DNA of 64,000 nucleotides from Streptomyces clavuligerus (GCF_005519465.1 NZ_CP027858.1:2480001-2544000), one strand, 5' to 3'; shown: positions 26,352-37,877, numbered from the stretch's first letter. Made by a program: numbers and translations. Notes: generated by a model from the sequence alone, not told the origin.

Positions 26352-26417
26352 TGGAATTACCTCTCTCTTTTTCCGCTAGCTACGCAGCGACATAAAGTCG
26401 CTAGCGCGAACGGCGGC

Positions 26418-26801
26418 TCAGAACTTGAGCCCGGCCTCGCGGGCGGCGTCCGCCAGGGCGGCGATGCGCCCGGCGTACTGGTTACCACCACGGTCGAACA
26501 CGACGGCCTCGACACCGGCGGCCTTGGCGCGCTCGGCGACCAGGGCGCCGACCTGCTTGGCGTGGGCGCTCTTGTCGCCCTCGCCACCGCGGATCGAGCT
26601 GTCCAGGGTCGACGCCGACGCGAGCGTGTGGCCCGCGATGTCGTCGATGACCTGCGCGACGATGTGACGGTTGGAACGCGTCACCACCAGACGGGGACGC
26701 TCCGCCGTGCCATTGACACGCTTGCGGATGCGAATGTGCCGGCGCTTGATGGCGGCGCGCTTGTACGCGTCACCCTTAGCGATCTTCACACCGTATGCCA
26801 T
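26418..26801 (-). CDS. rplR: 50S ribosomal protein L18
   Basis: 5S rRNA-binding protein, 127 aa. [32 protein letters not shown] is the RNA-binding part and [20 protein letters not shown] the conserved C-terminal part. It is three bases after the rplF stop. Confidence 0.98.
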   Translation of the reverse strand: MAYGVKIAKGDAYKRAAIKRRHIRIRKRVNGTAERPRLVVTRSNRHIVAQVIDDIAGHTLASASTLDSSIRGGEGDKSAHAKQVGALVAERAKAAGVEAVVFDRGGNQYAGRIAALADAAREAGLKF

Positions 26802-26804
26802 GGC

Positions 26805-27344
26805 TTACTTACCCGCCTTTCCGACCTTGCGGCGGATGACCTCGCCCGCGTACTTCACGCCCTTGGCCTTGTACGGGTCGGGCTTGCGCAGCTTGCGGAT
26901 GTTCGCGGCGACCTCGCCGACCTTCTGCTTGTCGATGCCCTCGACCGAGAACTTGGTCGGCGACTCGACCTTGAAGGAGATCCCCTCGGGGGCCTCCACC
27001 GTGATCGAGTGGCTGTAGCCGAGCTGGAACTCCAGGTTGGAGCCCTTCGCGGCGACGCGGTAACCGACACCGCTGATTTCGAGCGCCTTGGTGTACCCCT
27101 GGGTCACACCGGTGATCATGTTCGCCACCAGCGTGCGGGACAGGCCGTGCAGGGCCTTGTTCTGACGCTCGTCGTTGGGACGGGTGACGTTGAGAACGCC
27201 GTCCTCGCCCTTGGCGATCTCGATCGGCGCGGCAACGGTGTGGGTGAGGGTGCCCTTCGGGCCCTTCACCTCGACCGTGCGGCCGTCGATGGTGACGTCC
27301 ACACCGGCGGGAACCTGGATGGGGAGCTTGCCGATACGCGACAT
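26805..27344 (-). CDS. rplF: 50S ribosomal protein L6
   Basis: 179-aa protein near the sarcin-ricin loop, with two repeated RNA-binding domains. It starts [20 protein letters not shown] and ends with the [25 protein letters not shown] block. ATG at 27344 with GGAGGAAAAGCC upstream. Confidence 0.98.
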   Translation of the reverse strand: MSRIGKLPIQVPAGVDVTIDGRTVEVKGPKGTLTHTVAAPIEIAKGEDGVLNVTRPNDERQNKALHGLSRTLVANMITGVTQGYTKALEISGVGYRVAAKGSNLEFQLGYSHSITVEAPEGISFKVESPTKFSVEGIDKQKVGEVAANIRKLRKPDPYKAKGVKYAGEVIRRKVGKAGK

Positions 27345-27365
27345 TGGCTTTTCCTCCGTTCCCGA

Positions 27366-27764
27366 CTACCAGACGTAGGCGAGGACTTCCCCACCCACGC
27401 CCTTCTTCTGTGCCTGCTGGCCGGTGAGCAGCCCGTGGGACGTGGAGATGATCGCCACGCCGAGGCCGCCCAGAACCTTGGGCAGGTTGGTGGACTTCGC
27501 GTAAACGCGCAGACCCGGCTTCGAGATCCGCTTGATGCCCGCGATGGAGCGCTCACGGTTCGGACCGAACTTGAGCTCAAGGACGAGGTTCTTGCCGACC
27601 TCGGCGTCCTCGACCTTCCAGCCGCTGATGAAGCCCTCCTGCTGGAGGATCTCCGCGATGTGCGACTTGATCTTGCTGTGCGGCATCGCCACGGTGTCGT
27701 GGTACGCCGAGTTCGCGTTCCGCAGACGCGTCAACATGTCTGCGATCGGATCAGTCATGGTCAT
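27366..27764 (-). CDS. rpsH: 30S ribosomal protein S8
   Basis: The 132-aa 16S-binding protein starts [18 protein letters not shown] and ends [11 protein letters not shown]. Of two in-frame ATGs (27764, 27758), the first is chosen because of GAAGG upstream and the usual length. In enterobacteria S8 represses the spc operon; no matching target was identified here. A 211-base gap to rpsN contains a possible -10 (TAGGCT, 27898-27903) without a -35. Confidence 0.98.
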   Translation of the reverse strand: MTMTDPIADMLTRLRNANSAYHDTVAMPHSKIKSHIAEILQQEGFISGWKVEDAEVGKNLVLELKFGPNRERSIAGIKRISKPGLRVYAKSTNLPKVLGGLGVAIISTSHGLLTGQQAQKKGVGGEVLAYVW

Positions 27765-27958
27765 GAATTGGCCTTCGGCCTCTCTCGCCGGGGTTTCCTG
27801 TATGCGCCATCCCTCTCCCCACACAGGGGCGGGACGGGTGCGGCGCGGGGACCTACGGCGTAGTAAGTCGTACGGGCGGCGGACGCCCAACCCTCCTAGC
27901 CTAAGCCATGGAGTGCTGGGCCCCCGCCGACCCTCTGCTTACCGAGAGCGTCCGGTAG

Positions 27959-27975
27959 AACCCGAAAAGCGGGTT
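27959..27975 (-). terminator. Short hairpin directly after the rpsN stop
   Basis: AACCCG and CGGGTT pair over a five-base loop CTTTT, beginning at the base after the TAA. It may protect the 3' end, act as a processing site or weakly terminate before rpsH. Confidence 0.5.
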
Positions 27976-28161
27976 TTACCAGGAGCTCTTGGTCACGCCC
28001 GGCAGCTCGCCACGGTGAGCCATCTCACGAAGGCACACACGGCAGAGGCCGAACTTGCGGTACACGGAGTGGGGACGACCGCAGCGCTGGCAGCGCGTGT
28101 AAGCACGCACGCCGAACTTGGGCTTGCGGGCCGCCTTGGCAATGAGAGCCTTCTTCGCCAC
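27976..28161 (-). CDS. rpsN: 30S ribosomal protein S14, type Z (zinc)
   Basis: The 61-aa short form has Cys-x2-Cys...Cys-x2-Cys ([14 protein letters not shown] and LCRVCLRE), so it is the Zn-dependent C+ version. It ends [10 protein letters not shown]. It lies three bases after rplE. Confidence 0.98.
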   Translation of the reverse strand: MAKKALIAKAARKPKFGVRAYTRCQRCGRPHSVYRKFGLCRVCLREMAHRGELPGVTKSSW

Positions 28162-28164
28162 GGC

Positions 28165-28722
28165 TCACGCCTCCTTGAACGGGAAGCCGAGGTGACGAAG
28201 GAGCGCGCGGCCCTCAGCGTCGTTGGTCGCCGTGGTCACCACGGTGATGTCCATACCCCGGACGCGGTCGATCTTGTCCTGGTCGATCTCGTGGAACATG
28301 ACCTGCTCGGTGAGACCGAAGGTGTAGTTGCCACGGCCGTCGAACTGCTTGGGGGACAGACCACGGAAGTCGCGGATGCGCGGCAGCGCCAGCGACAGGG
28401 TGCGGTCCAGGAACTCCCACATGCGGTCGCCACGGAGCGTGACGTGTGCACCGATCGGCTGGCCCTCGCGCAGCTTGAACTGCGCGATGGACTTACGGGC
28501 CTTGGTGACGGCCGGCTTCTGGCCGGTGATCGTGGTGAGGTCCTTGATGGCACCCTCGATCAGCTTGGAGTCGCGGGCGGCGTCGCCCACACCCATGTTG
28601 ACCACGATCTTGACGAGACCGGGGATCTGCATGACGTTCTCGTACGAGAACTCCTCGCGCAGCTTGTCCTTGATCTCGTTGCGGTACTTCGTCTTGAGAC
28701 GCGGAGTGGTGGTGGTAGCCAT
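28165..28722 (-). CDS. rplE: 50S ribosomal protein L5
   Basis: 5S rRNA-binding protein, 185 aa, that contacts the P-site t[22 protein letters not shown] and [26 protein letters not shown] are diagnostic. The ATG overlaps the rplX stop (TGATG). Confidence 0.98.
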   Translation of the reverse strand: MATTTTPRLKTKYRNEIKDKLREEFSYENVMQIPGLVKIVVNMGVGDAARDSKLIEGAIKDLTTITGQKPAVTKARKSIAQFKLREGQPIGAHVTLRGDRMWEFLDRTLSLALPRIRDFRGLSPKQFDGRGNYTFGLTEQVMFHEIDQDKIDRVRGMDITVVTTATNDAEGRALLRHLGFPFKEA

Positions 28723-29045
28723 CAGATGTCCTCACCCGTCCGCTTGGCAACGCGGATCTTGTTGCCCTCGTCGTCGAAGCGGTAACCGACGCGGGTCACG
28801 ACCTTGTTGCCGTCCTTCTCCACGACGAGCTGAACGTTGCTCACGTGAATCGGGGCCTCAGTGGTGATGATCCCGCCGGACTGCGAACCGCGCGCGGTCG
28901 GACCGGCCTTGGTGTGCTTCTTGACCCGGTTGACACCCTCGACCAGGACCCGGTCCTCGCGGGGGAAGGCCGCGATGACCTTGCCCTGCTTGCCCTTGTC
29001 CTTGCCGGTGATGACCTGTACCAGGTCGCCCTTCTTGATCTTCAT
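28722..29045 (-). CDS. rplX: 50S ribosomal protein L24
   Basis: The 107-aa assembly-initiator protein has an N-terminal KOW motif ([20 protein letters not shown]). It is two bases after rplN, and its stop overlaps the rplE start. Confidence 0.98.
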   Translation of the reverse strand: MKIKKGDLVQVITGKDKGKQGKVIAAFPREDRVLVEGVNRVKKHTKAGPTARGSQSGGIITTEAPIHVSNVQLVVEKDGNKVVTRVGYRFDDEGNKIRVAKRTGEDI

Positions 29046-29047
29046 GC

Positions 29048-29416
29048 TTACAGCACCTCCGGCGCGAGCGAGATGATCTTCATGAACTTCTTCTCGCGCA
29101 GCTCACGGCCGACGGGGCCGAAGATACGGGTGCCGCGAGGGTCGCCGTCGTTCTTCAGAATGACGGCGGCGTTCTCGTCGAAGCGGATGTACGAGCCGTC
29201 CTGGCGGCGGCGCTCCTTGACGGTGCGAACGATGACCGCCTTGACGACGTCACCCTTCTTCACGTTGCCACCGGGGATCGCGTCCTTGACGGTGGCGACG
29301 ATGACGTCACCGATGCCCGCGTAGCGGCGACCCGAACCACCGAGAACACGGATGCAAAGGATCTCCTTGGCACCAGTGTTGTCGGCGACCCGAAGTCGCG
29401 ACTCCTGCTGGATCAC
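29048..29416 (-). CDS. rplN: 50S ribosomal protein L14
   Basis: The 122-aa protein starts [20 protein letters not shown] and includes [18 protein letters not shown]; it lies at the subunit interface. ATG at 29416, 97 bases downstream of rpsQ. Confidence 0.98.
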   Translation of the reverse strand: MIQQESRLRVADNTGAKEILCIRVLGGSGRRYAGIGDVIVATVKDAIPGGNVKKGDVVKAVIVRTVKERRRQDGSYIRFDENAAVILKNDGDPRGTRIFGPVGRELREKKFMKIISLAPEVL

Positions 29417-29513
29417 GTCTATCTCCTGTTTGTCTGCCGGTTCCCCGGGGGGCCGCTGAGCGGCCCCCCGGAGCCTGGCGGAACTGAACTCGAAGGGTTA
29501 CCCCTTCAAGCGA

Positions 29514-29801
29514 TTACTTGGCCTTCTCGAGGATCTCGACGACGCGCCAGCGCTTCGTCGCGGACAGCGGCCGGGTCTCCATGAGGAGGACACGGTCGCC
29601 GACGCCCGCAGCGTTCTGCTCGTCGTGGGCCTTGAGCTTGTTCGTACGACGGATGACCTTGCCGTACAGAGCGTGCTTGACGCGGTCCTCGACGGCGACG
29701 ACGACGGTCTTGTCCATCTTGTCGCTGACGACCAGACCCTCGCGGGTCTTGCGGAAGCCGCGCTCGGCCTTGGTCTCTTCAGTCACGTTGTTCTCGCTCA
29801 T
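29514..29801 (-). CDS. rpsQ: 30S ribosomal protein S17
   Basis: 95-aa OB-fold protein with [22 protein letters not shown]. Its ATG at 29801 overlaps the rpmC stop. Confidence 0.98.
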   Translation of the reverse strand: MSENNVTEETKAERGFRKTREGLVVSDKMDKTVVVAVEDRVKHALYGKVIRRTNKLKAHDEQNAAGVGDRVLLMETRPLSATKRWRVVEILEKAK

Positions 29802-30025
29802 CAGGCGCTCTCCACCGTCTCGATGCCCAGCTCGCGCTCGCGCATCAGGGTGTAGATCCGGGCGATGTCCTTACGGACGGCCTTGAGCCGACCGTGGTTT
29901 TCGAGCTGGCCCGTCGCCGCCTGGAAGCGGAGGTTGAACAGCTCTTCCTTGGCCTCGCGGAGCTTGTTGACAAGCTCCTCGTTGCCCAGCTCGCGCAGCT
30001 CCGACGCCTTGGTACCGGTCGACAT
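29801..30025 (-). CDS. rpmC: 50S ribosomal protein L29
   Basis: 74-aa helical-hairpin protein near the exit tunnel ([20 protein letters not shown]). Start codons GTG and ATG are adjacent at 30028 and 30025. ATG 30025 is chosen because it overlaps the rplP stop as TGATG and gives the usual length. Confidence 0.97.
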   Translation of the reverse strand: MSTGTKASELRELGNEELVNKLREAKEELFNLRFQAATGQLENHGRLKAVRKDIARIYTLMRERELGIETVESA

Positions 30026-30444
30026 CACGCTTCACCTGCCTCGCGCTTGACGATCCGGCACTTCATCGGCAGCTTGTGGGCTGCACGAGTGAGGGCCTCA
30101 CGCGCAGTCTTCTCGTTCGGGTAGGACAGCTCGAACATCACGCGACCGGGCTTGACGTTCGCGATCCACCATTCCGGCGAACCCTTACCGGAACCCATGC
30201 GGGTCTCGGCGGGCTTCTTCGTCAGGGGACGGTCCGGGTAGATGTTGATCCAGACCTTGCCGCCACGCTTGATGTGGCGGGTCATCGCGATACGGGCCGC
30301 CTCGATCTGGCGGTTGGTCACGTACGCCGGAGTAAGGGCCTGAATGCCGTACTCGCCGAACGCAACCTGCGTACCACCCTTGGCCATGCCACTGCGCTTC
30401 GGGTGGTGCTGCTTACGGTGCTTGACCCTACGGGGGATCAGCAT
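30025..30444 (-). CDS. rplP: 50S ribosomal protein L16
   Basis: 139-aa protein near the peptidyl-transferase centre: [39 protein letters not shown] and [12 protein letters not shown] are conserved. It is five bases after rpsC. Confidence 0.98.
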   Translation of the reverse strand: MLIPRRVKHRKQHHPKRSGMAKGGTQVAFGEYGIQALTPAYVTNRQIEAARIAMTRHIKRGGKVWINIYPDRPLTKKPAETRMGSGKGSPEWWIANVKPGRVMFELSYPNEKTAREALTRAAHKLPMKCRIVKREAGEA

Positions 30445-30449
30445 GTCGG

Positions 30450-31280
30450 TCAGGCCTCCGTTCCGGTGCTCTCAGCCGGAGCAGCGGCAGCGGCCTCGGC
30501 CTTGGGGGCCTCGGCAGCGGCGCTCTGCTGCGGCTTGCGACCGCGACCGCCACGCTCGCCACCGCGGCCACCGCGGCCGGCCGGGCGGTCGGAACCGCCA
30601 CGGGCCGGACGGTTGCCGGCGCGGGCGGCGGCGTTCTCGGCGCGGACCTCGGCGATGTTCTTGACATCGCCCTTGTAGATCCAGACCTTCACACCGATGC
30701 GGCCGAAGGTCGTCTTGGCCTCGAAGAAGCCGTACTCGACGTTCGCGCGGAGCGTGTGCAGCGGCACACGGCCCTCGCGGTAGAACTCCGAGCGGGACAT
30801 CTCGGCGCCGCCGAGACGGCCACCACACTGGATCTTGATGCCCTTGGCGCCCGCCTTCATCGCCGACTGCATGCTCTTGCGCATGGCACGGCGGAAGGAG
30901 ACGCGCGAGGAGAGCTGCTCGGCGACGGCCTGGGCCACCAGCTGAGCGTCCACCTCGGGGTTCTTGACCTCAAGGATGTTGAGCTGGACCTGCTTGCCGG
31001 TCAGCTTCTCCAGCTGGCCACGGATCTTGTCGGCCTCGGCGCCACGGCGACCGATGACAATGCCCGGGCGAGCGGTGTGGATGTCCACGCGGACACGGTC
31101 ACGGGTGCGCTCGATCTCAACCTTCGAGATACCGGCGCGCTCCATGCCGGACGTCAGCATCCGACGGATGGCGACGTCTTCCTTGACGTAGTCCTTGTAC
31201 AGCTTGTCGGCGTACCAGCGGGACTTGAAGTCCGTGGTGATGCCGAGCCGGAACCCGTGCGGGTTAACCTTCTGGCCCAT
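30450..31280 (-). CDS. rpsC: 30S ribosomal protein S3
   Basis: 276-aa protein at the mRNA entry channel with a KH domain ([20 protein letters not shown]) and the [18 protein letters not shown] segment. The C-terminus is a Gly/Arg-rich then Ala/Glu-rich extension of about 60 residues, typical of streptomycetes. The ATG overlaps the rplV stop (TAATG). Confidence 0.98.
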   Translation of the reverse strand: MGQKVNPHGFRLGITTDFKSRWYADKLYKDYVKEDVAIRRMLTSGMERAGISKVEIERTRDRVRVDIHTARPGIVIGRRGAEADKIRGQLEKLTGKQVQLNILEVKNPEVDAQLVAQAVAEQLSSRVSFRRAMRKSMQSAMKAGAKGIKIQCGGRLGGAEMSRSEFYREGRVPLHTLRANVEYGFFEAKTTFGRIGVKVWIYKGDVKNIAEVRAENAAARAGNRPARGGSDRPAGRGGRGGERGGRGRKPQQSAAAEAPKAEAAAAAPAESTGTEA

Positions 31281-31627
31281 TACCGGGTTCCTTCCTTGCT
31301 GCTGACGACCACGGTGATGTGGCTGGTCCGCTTACGGATCCGGTAGGCACGGCCCTGGGCACGCGGACGGAACCGCTTCAGGGTCGGGCCCTCGTCCACG
31401 TACGCCTCGCTGATGACCAGCGTGGAGGCGTCCGTGTGGTCGTAGTTGTGCGCGGCGTTGGCGATGGCGCTGTCCAGCACCTTGCCAACCGGCACGCTCG
31501 CGGCCTGCGGGGCGAAACGCAGGACCGCCTGAGCCTCCGTGGCGTCCATGCCACGGATGAGGTCCACCACGCGGCGGGCCTTCATGGGCGTGACGCGGAT
31601 GTACCGCGCCTGGGCCCTGGCTTCCAT
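31280..31627 (-). CDS. rplV: 50S ribosomal protein L22
   Basis: 115-aa protein lining the exit tunnel; [20 protein letters not shown] starts it, and the tip loop [20 protein letters not shown] is unchanged, with no macrolide-resistance-like insertion. ATG 31627 has GAAGGGA upstream; a longer frame is possible but atypical. Confidence 0.98.
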   Translation of the reverse strand: MEARAQARYIRVTPMKARRVVDLIRGMDATEAQAVLRFAPQAASVPVGKVLDSAIANAAHNYDHTDASTLVISEAYVDEGPTLKRFRPRAQGRAYRIRKRTSHITVVVSSKEGTR

Positions 31628-31678
31628 GGTTGTCCCTTCAGTGTCTGACACGTTCGTCATAGTCGTTCCACCCCGCGA

Positions 31679-31960
31679 TTAGCGGCGCTTCGACTTCCGG
31701 TCGTCCTTGACGTGGCCGCGGAAGGTGCGAGTCGGCGAGAACTCGCCGAGCTTGTGGCCGACCATCGACTCGGTGACGAACACCGGAACGTGGGTCTTGC
31801 CGTTGTGCACCGCGATCGTGTGGCCCAGCATGGCCGGGACGATCATCGAGCGACGGGACCAGGTCTTGATGACGTTCTTGGTGCCTGCCTCGTTCTGTAC
31901 GTCCACCTTCTTGATCAGGTGGTCGTCGACGAAGGGCCCCTTCTTGAGACTGCGCGGCAT
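31679..31960 (-). CDS. rpsS: 30S ribosomal protein S19
   Basis: 93-aa head protein starting [20 protein letters not shown] with [23 protein letters not shown] at 31960, 12 bases after rplB. Confidence 0.98.
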   Translation of the reverse strand: MPRSLKKGPFVDDHLIKKVDVQNEAGTKNVIKTWSRRSMIVPAMLGHTIAVHNGKTHVPVFVTESMVGHKLGEFSPTRTFRGHVKDDRKSKRR

Positions 31961-31972
31961 CTAAACCCGCTC

Positions 31973-32809
31973 CTAGCGCTTCTTGTTCGTCTTGCGGCGG
32001 CGGACGATGTACTTGTTGCTCGCCTTCTTGGGAGAACGCGTACGACCCTCCTTCTGACCCCACGGGCTGACCGGGTGGCGACCACCGGAGGTCTTGCCCT
32101 CACCACCACCGTGCGGGTGGTCAACCGGGTTCATCGCGACACCGCGGACGGTCGGGCGGACGCCCTTCCAGCGCAGGCGGCCGGCCTTGCCCCAGTTGAT
32201 GTTCGACTGCTCGGCGTTGCCGACCTCGCCGATGGTGGCGCGGCAGCGGACGTCGACCAGACGGATCTCACCGGACGGCATGCGCAGGTGGGCCATGGAG
32301 CCCTCCTTCGCCAGCAGCTGCACGGAGGCACCCGCGGAGCGGGCGAACTTCGCGCCGCCGCCGGGCCGCAGCTCGATGGCGTGGATGGTCGTACCGACCG
32401 GGATGTTGCGCAGCGCCAGGTTGTTGCCCGGCTTGATGTCGGCCCCGGGGCCGTTCTCGACGCGGTCACCCTGCGACAGGCCACGCGGCGCGATGATGTA
32501 GCGCTTCTCGCCGTCCGCGTAGTGGAGCAGCGCGATGCGCGCGGTGCGGTTCGGGTCGTACTCGATGTGAGCGACCTTCGCCGGCACGCCGTCCTTGTCG
32601 TGACGACGGAAGTCGATCACACGGTAGGCGCGCTTGTGGCCACCGCCCTGGTGGCGGACGGTCACACGACCGGTGTTGTTACGGCCGCCCTTGCTGTGCA
32701 GGGGGCGGACCAGCGACTTCTCCGGCGTGGACCGCGTGATCTCGACGAAGTCGGCGACGCTGGAGCCACGACGGCCCGGAGTCGTCGGCTTGTACTTGCG
32801 GATACCCAT
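31973..32809 (-). CDS. rplB: 50S ribosomal protein L2
   Basis: 278-aa universally conserved protein needed for subunit association and peptidyl transfer. [18 protein letters not shown] contains the functionally important His. It ends with the usual basic [17 protein letters not shown]. Confidence 0.99.
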   Translation of the reverse strand: MGIRKYKPTTPGRRGSSVADFVEITRSTPEKSLVRPLHSKGGRNNTGRVTVRHQGGGHKRAYRVIDFRRHDKDGVPAKVAHIEYDPNRTARIALLHYADGEKRYIIAPRGLSQGDRVENGPGADIKPGNNLALRNIPVGTTIHAIELRPGGGAKFARSAGASVQLLAKEGSMAHLRMPSGEIRLVDVRCRATIGEVGNAEQSNINWGKAGRLRWKGVRPTVRGVAMNPVDHPHGGGEGKTSGGRHPVSPWGQKEGRTRSPKKASNKYIVRRRKTNKKR

Positions 32810-32848
32810 TTCTCAGTCCTCGTCCGATATTCGGACCAGGGCGCTCCG

Positions 32849-33178
32849 TCAGGAGGCCTGGCCGAAGATGTCGATACGGTCGCCCTCGGCGAGGGTCACG
32901 ATGGCGCGCTTCGTGTTGGCGCGCTTGCCGAAACCGGTGCGGGTGCGCTTGCGCTTGCCCTGGCGGTTGATCGTGTTGACCCCGGTGACCTTGACCGAGA
33001 AGACCTTCTCAATGGCCTGCTTGATCTGGGTCTTGTTGGCACGCGGGTCGACGACGAACGTGTACTTGTTCTCGTCCAGCAGCGCGTAGCTCTTCTCGGA
33101 GACAACCGGCTTGACGAGAATGTCGTGCGGGTCCGAGAAGGTCTTGCTGGTAACGGTGACCTGAGCGTTGTCGGTCAT
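32849..33178 (-). CDS. rplW: 50S ribosomal protein L23
   Basis: 109-aa protein at the exit tunnel, the docking site for trigger factor and [23 protein letters not shown] and [20 protein letters not shown] are typical. The ATG overlaps the rplD stop (TGATG). Confidence 0.98.
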   Translation of the reverse strand: MTDNAQVTVTSKTFSDPHDILVKPVVSEKSYALLDENKYTFVVDPRANKTQIKQAIEKVFSVKVTGVNTINRQGKRKRTRTGFGKRANTKRAIVTLAEGDRIDIFGQAS

Positions 33179-33828
33179 CAGGCGTCGTTCCCTTCGGTCT
33201 CGTTGGCCTGGGGGCCAGACACGAAGGTCTCGAAGGCGGCCTGAGTGAAGACCACGTCCTCGGAGCGGATCACGTCGTACGTGTTCAGCTGGCCCGGCTC
33301 CAGGATGTGCACCTGGGGCAGGTTGCGGGCGGACAGCCACGCGGCCTCGTCGGAGCGCTCGACGACCAGGAGCAGGTTCTTGCGCTCCGAGATCTTGCCG
33401 AACAGCGTCCGGGCGGCCTTGGTGGAGATGCCACCCTCGACCACGCCGGTGACGACGTGGATACGCGCGTTGCGGGCCCGGTCGGTGAGGGCACCGCGCA
33501 GGGCGGCGGCCTTCATCTTCTTGGGGGTGCGCTGCGAGTAGTCGCGCGGCACGGGGCCGTGCACAACGCCACCGCCGGCGAACTGCGGAGCGCGGGTCGA
33601 ACCCTGGCGGGCGCGGCCGGTGCCCTTCTGGCGGTAGGGCTTCTTGCCACCACCACGGACCTCGCCACGCGTCTTGACCTTGTGCGTGCCCTGGCGGGCA
33701 GCGGCCAGCTGCGCGACGACGACCTGGTGGATCAGCGGAACGCTGACCTTGGCGTCGAAGATCTCGGCCGGGAGCTCGACGGTCCCGGTCTTGTCACCCG
33801 CGGGCGACAGAATGTCAATGGTGCTCAT
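33178..33828 (-). CDS. rplD: 50S ribosomal protein L4
   Basis: 216-aa protein; the tunnel loop [21 protein letters not shown] is intact. In enterobacteria L4 represses the S10 operon through its leader; whether that holds here is unknown. It is five bases after rplC. Confidence 0.98.
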   Translation of the reverse strand: MSTIDILSPAGDKTGTVELPAEIFDAKVSVPLIHQVVVAQLAAARQGTHKVKTRGEVRGGGKKPYRQKGTGRARQGSTRAPQFAGGGVVHGPVPRDYSQRTPKKMKAAALRGALTDRARNARIHVVTGVVEGGISTKAARTLFGKISERKNLLLVVERSDEAAWLSARNLPQVHILEPGQLNTYDVIRSEDVVFTQAAFETFVSGPQANETEGNDA

Positions 33829-33833
33829 AGTCC

Positions 33834-34478
33834 TCAGGCCCCCTTGGCCGCAGTGCGGACCAGGACCAGGCCGCCGTTCGGACCAGGAACCGCGCCCTTG
33901 ATGAGCAGCAGGCCCTTCTCCGCGTCAACGGCGTGAACGGTCAGGTTCTGGGTGGTGACCCGCTCGTTGCCCATACGGCCCGCCATGCGGAGGCCCTTGA
34001 ACACACGGCCCGGGGTGGCGCAGCCACCGATGGAACCGGGAGAGCGGTGCTTGCGCTGCGTACCGTGACCGGCACCCAGACCACGGAAGTTGTGGCGCTT
34101 CATGACACCGGCGAAGCCCTTGCCCTTGCTCTTGCCCGTGACGTCAACCTTGACGCCGGACTCGAACACGGCAGCCGTGATCTCCTGGCCGAGCGTGTAC
34201 TCGCTGGCGTCGGAGGTACGGAGCTCCACCAGGTGGCGGCGCGGGGTCACGTCGGCCTTGGCGAAGTGGCCCTTGAGGGGCTTGTTCACCTTGCGCGGGT
34301 CGATCTCGCCGAAGGCGATCTGGACCGACTCATAGCCGTCGACGTCATTGGTACGGACCTGGGTGACAACACAGGGCCCGGCCTTGACGACGGTCACCGG
34401 GACGACACGGTTGTTCTCGTCCCAGACCTGGGTCATGCCGAGCTTCTCGCCCAGGACGCCCTTGATCTGCTTAGCCAT
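33834..34478 (-). CDS. rplC: 50S ribosomal protein L3
   Basis: 214-aa protein: [20 protein letters not shown] at the N-terminus and the peptidyl-transferase finger [20 protein letters not shown]. It is 14 bases after rpsJ, the second gene of the S10 group. Confidence 0.98.
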   Translation of the reverse strand: MAKQIKGVLGEKLGMTQVWDENNRVVPVTVVKAGPCVVTQVRTNDVDGYESVQIAFGEIDPRKVNKPLKGHFAKADVTPRRHLVELRTSDASEYTLGQEITAAVFESGVKVDVTGKSKGKGFAGVMKRHNFRGLGAGHGTQRKHRSPGSIGGCATPGRVFKGLRMAGRMGNERVTTQNLTVHAVDAEKGLLLIKGAVPGPNGGLVLVRTAAKGA

Positions 34479-34492
34479 CTTCTCCGTGCCTC

Positions 34493-34801
34493 TCAGAGCT
34501 TGATCTCGATGTCAACGCCGGCCGGAAGGTCCAGGCGCATCAGCGAGTCAACGGTCTTGGGCGTCGGGTCGAGGATGTCGATCAGGCGCTTGTGCGTGCG
34601 CATCTCGAAGTGCTCGCGCGAGTCCTTGTACTTGTGCGGCGACTTGATGACGCAGTACACGTTCTTCTCAGTGGGCAGCGGCACCGGGCCCGCGACCGAC
34701 GCACCAGTGCGGGTCACCGTCTCGACGATCTTCTTCGCCGAGGAGTCGATGACCTCGTGGTCGTAGGCCTTGAGCCGGATGCGGATCTTCTGTCCCGCCA
34801 T
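34493..34801 (-). CDS. rpsJ: 30S ribosomal protein S10
   Basis: 102-aa first gene of the S10 operon; S10 (NusE) also joins NusG and NusB in transcription antitermination. [19 protein letters not shown] and [20 protein letters not shown] are standard. ATG at 34801. The leader contains a hairpin shared with the rpsL leader. Confidence 0.99.
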   Translation of the reverse strand: MAGQKIRIRLKAYDHEVIDSSAKKIVETVTRTGASVAGPVPLPTEKNVYCVIKSPHKYKDSREHFEMRTHKRLIDILDPTPKTVDSLMRLDLPAGVDIEIKL

Positions 34802-35689
34802 GGCTACTCAGTAGTCCTGTCTCTAGTGAACGCTCTGGAACTCGGGGGGTCCTGCGCTTTTCTCCGACCCACGCGGTCGGGCGTGTCGCGCTCCCTCTAC
34901 GCAGATGTCCCAGGGGACATCCCAACCAAGGGGGCGCGGGTCCGGCCCGCGCATCGGGGGAAAAGCACCCACCGAGTGCCTGGTCTGCACCCCGCTGACA
35001 CTTCCCGGAAGATTCCCGTACGTCCGCCTCAGCGCTGCCGTACGGCAGATGGGGCGACGAGTACTGTGGGACTCGCTTCCGGTCCTCCCGGCGGGAGGCG
35101 CGCAGCATCGGCACTCAACCGAGCAACCCGCACAGTCTGCCATACGGGATGGCGCGCTGGCCAATCGAGCCGTAGAGAGTACCCCAGGTCACGGGGGTTC
35201 ACGCAGACGGCACGGCGCATCGCGCGAAGATCGCCGGAAAGATCGCCTCGGCTCCGGCTCCCCGGACCGCTCCCCCGCCGTCCGCGGACGGATCACCGAG
35301 TGATCGTCCAGCCCCTCGGACGGCTTCCCCGACGGCTCCCGGGCGACTCCCCGGCCGCCCCCCCTGCACCTCCCCGGCCGCGCCCCGACTGCACTCCGGC
35401 ACCTCCCCGGCTGTACGCACGGTGACCCCTCGGCCGTCGCCCGCCGTCGCCCGCCATCGCCCGCCATCACGACGGAGCGTTACCCTCCGCTCGCCTCCCG
35501 TCCCCTCCCACGTGCGTTATCACCGTGTTTTTGAACAAGAGTTCACCGCTCGGGCAACCCTGTGTGACGATAATCCGTCTCATTCTGCGCGACCCCGCCT
35601 GACCAGCGGTTCGCGCCAGTACCACCATGTAACGCAGCCAGGGCCGCAGGCCGCCCGCTGCGGGGGAAGCGGACGGAGCGCACGGCCAA
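34802..35689. other. 888-bp region between rpsJ and the divergent PIG-L gene
   Basis: No gene is supported here. The rpsJ side holds the shared leader hairpin (34861-34888), a perfect eight-base hairpin GATGTCCC/GGGACATC (34904-34921) and a 14-base palindrome CTGCCGTACGGCAG (35035-35048). The best rpsJ promoter candidate is TTGGCC (35159-35164) with CAGACT (35134-35139), but the 19-base spacing is long. The PIG-L side is Pro/Arg-rich sequence without clear signals. Confidence 0.6.
34861..34888 (-). promoter_or_regulatory. Leader hairpin element of rpsJ, shared with rpsL
   Basis: In the rpsJ leader 60-87 bases before the start, a 28-base block is identical at 27 of 28 positions to 42390-42417 before rpsL. 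As RNA it folds as CCGACC-GCGTG-GGTCGG. See the rpsL copy. Confidence 0.8.
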
Positions 35690-37843
35690 GTGAAGAGAGC
35701 ACCCTCGCATGCCCTGGTTCGGGCTGCCCGGATATCCGAGCCGGAGTCCGGTGCCGGGGCGGACACCCCCCGGCGCGGGCCCCGGCGCCGCGCCCTCGTG
35801 ACCGCGGCGGGCCTGCTCGGCGCGGGCGTCGCCACCGGCTGCACGGTTCCCGACCCGCAGCGGCCGATACCTGCGGCCGACCCCGCGCCCGGTATGCCGA
35901 TCGCCAGCTCCCGGCGGGCCCAGCTGATGCAGATCCTCGCCCACCCGGACGACGATCTGTACTTCATGAACCCGGACACCCAGCGGATGCTCGACTCCGG
36001 GACCCCCCTGGTCTGCGTCTATGTCTCCGCCGGGGAGCACACCGGGAAGAACCGCGTCCCCGGGGGGCAGGAGCCGGCCCCGGACACCCGCGCCTACTCC
36101 TCCGCCCGCCACCAGGGGCTGCGGCAGGCGTACGCCTCCCTCCTCGGGCTGGACAAGTTCACCGAGTGGACCCGGGGCGTCACCGCACTGCGCCGGGACC
36201 GGCTGGCCGAGATCAACACCCTCACCAACGGCCACCGCCGGGTCGAGCTGATCTTCCTCAATCTGCCCATGCACACCCGCCGCCGCTGGATGGCGCTCCC
36301 CAGCCTCTGGCACGACCGCGCGGTCGAGGTGCAGACCGTGATCGCCGAGGGCTCCCCGCTGCGGAAGACCGTCCCGTACGCGTACGACGAGCTGATCGAC
36401 GTCCTCGTCGGGCTGATGGAGCAGTACCGGCCCACCGTGATCCAGACCCTGGACCCGGACCCGGACATCCAGCACAGCGACGAGCGGACCCGCCGTCTGG
36501 ACAGCGAGCAGCGCGGCTACTCCGACCACGGCGACCACACCGCCGTGGCCTGCTTCAGCTGGGCGGCGATGGTGCGCTGGGTGGCCCGGGCGACCGAGGA
36601 CGGCGGGCAGGTGCCCGGCTTCGTCGTGAACGCCTTCCGCGGCTACTACAACCGCCACTGGCCCAAGAACCTCCCGCCGCGGGTCCTCCAGGAGAAGGCG
36701 GCGCACCTCGTCCCCTACGGCGGTGACCCCGGCTGGCAGTGCGGCAACGACGCGGGCTGCGGCGACTACAGCGTCGGCGGGACCCGGCCGCTCCGGAACA
36801 AGAAGGGCTGGGTGCGCTCCACCCACCACCGCTACCCCGGGCCCCGCCCGGCCGTCACCGTGCAGCCGGACAAGCGGCTCGCCGCCTACGGGGTGCTGGG
36901 GCTGCGCGCGGTGCGCTGGCGGGAGACCGCGCCCGGCAGCGGCACCTGGGGCGCCCCGGACGACCTGGGCGGCGGCCCGCTGGCGCCCGCGCTGGGCGCC
37001 GCGGTCCTCAAGGACGGACGCCAGCTCCTCTTCGGGCTGCGGTTCGCCGCGCTCGGCGGGCGGGGGGCGCCCAACCGACGCGAGATCGTGCTGCTGGAGC
37101 AGCGGCGCGCGGGCGGCGACTTCCTGCCCTGGACGGGCCTCGGCAACCCGGAGCACAGCGACGACCGGGGCCGGCGGATCGGGGTCCCGGTGGCGGTGGC
37201 CGCGCCGGACGGCCGGGTCCACCTCTTCGTGCGCGACGCCGACAAGCAGCTCAGCACCCGGGTGCGGGCGGCCGACGGAAGCTGGGGCCCCTGGCGGCGC
37301 CTCGGCGGTCCGGAGATCCAGGACGGGCTCAGCGCGGTGGTGGACGCGCGGGGGCGGGTCCAGGTCTTCGCCGCGGGCCGGGACGGTGTGGCGCACTGGG
37401 GGCAGCGGGCCCCCGGGGAGCCGGTGGCCCTCCGCCCCGGGGGCCCGCTGCCGCCGCCCGGCGGGCCGGTCACCGCGCTCCCCGACCGGGACGGCGGGGT
37501 GGGGCTCTACTACCGCGCGCCGGCGGCGGCGGAGCTGACCGCGGTCGGCCTCGACGGCACCCCGCTGCCCGGCGGCGGGCTCCCCGGGTACGGCCCGGTC
37601 GGCGCGGTCCGCACCCGTACGGGCGCCGTCCTGCTCGACCGGGGGCTGCGGGGCGGGATGCGGCTGTCCTCGTCCGGCCGGACGGTGAACCGTTCGGCGG
37701 GAGTCCGGGCGCTGTCCGACCCCACCCTGCTGGACTGCCACTACGGCCCCACCGCCGTCGCTCTCGGGGCGGACGCGCGGCCCTTTCTCGTCTGGCACCC
37801 GAAGAACGGCACGGCCCCGGTGCGGCGCACGGGCAGCGTCTGA
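35690..37843 (+). CDS. PIG-L family deacetylase lipoprotein with C-terminal beta-propeller
   Basis: The 717-aa protein starts at GTG 35690. Twin arginines ([14 protein letters not shown]) and a lipobox-like ATGC (Cys51) suggest a Tat-exported lipoprotein. The catalytic domain (about 75-330) has the PIG-L/LmbE Zn motif AHPDDD (84-89) and a distal SDHGDHTAV His motif; such enzymes remove acetyl groups from N-acetylglucosaminyl substrates. The rest (about 400-717) is made of repeated blocks such as [22 protein letters not shown], resembling PLL-type propeller lectins. It may act on an extracellular glycan; the substrate is unknown. It is the only plus-strand gene within the str-S10 block. Confidence 0.82.
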   Translation: MKRAPSHALVRAARISEPESGAGADTPRRGPRRRALVTAAGLLGAGVATGCTVPDPQRPIPAADPAPGMPIASSRRAQLMQILAHPDDDLYFMNPDTQRMLDSGTPLVCVYVSAGEHTGKNRVPGGQEPAPDTRAYSSARHQGLRQAYASLLGLDKFTEWTRGVTALRRDRLAEINTLTNGHRRVELIFLNLPMHTRRRWMALPSLWHDRAVEVQTVIAEGSPLRKTVPYAYDELIDVLVGLMEQYRPTVIQTLDPDPDIQHSDERTRRLDSEQRGYSDHGDHTAVACFSWAAMVRWVARATEDGGQVPGFVVNAFRGYYNRHWPKNLPPRVLQEKAAHLVPYGGDPGWQCGNDAGCGDYSVGGTRPLRNKKGWVRSTHHRYPGPRPAVTVQPDKRLAAYGVLGLRAVRWRETAPGSGTWGAPDDLGGGPLAPALGAAVLKDGRQLLFGLRFAALGGRGAPNRREIVLLEQRRAGGDFLPWTGLGNPEHSDDRGRRIGVPVAVAAPDGRVHLFVRDADKQLSTRVRAADGSWGPWRRLGGPEIQDGLSAVVDARGRVQVFAAGRDGVAHWGQRAPGEPVALRPGGPLPPPGGPVTALPDRDGGVGLYYRAPAAAELTAVGLDGTPLPGGGLPGYGPVGAVRTRTGAVLLDRGLRGGMRLSSSGRTVNRSAGVRALSDPTLLDCHYGPTAVALGADARPFLVWHPKNGTAPVRRTGSV

Positions 37844-37849
37844 GCAGAT

Positions 37850-37877
37850 CCGTCCGCCGTCCGAGGACGGCGGACGG
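37850..37877 (+). terminator. Terminator after the PIG-L gene
   Basis: Perfect 13-bp stem CCGTCCGCCGTCC (37850-37862) with its complement (37865-37877) around two bases, directly after the stop. Confidence 0.8.
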
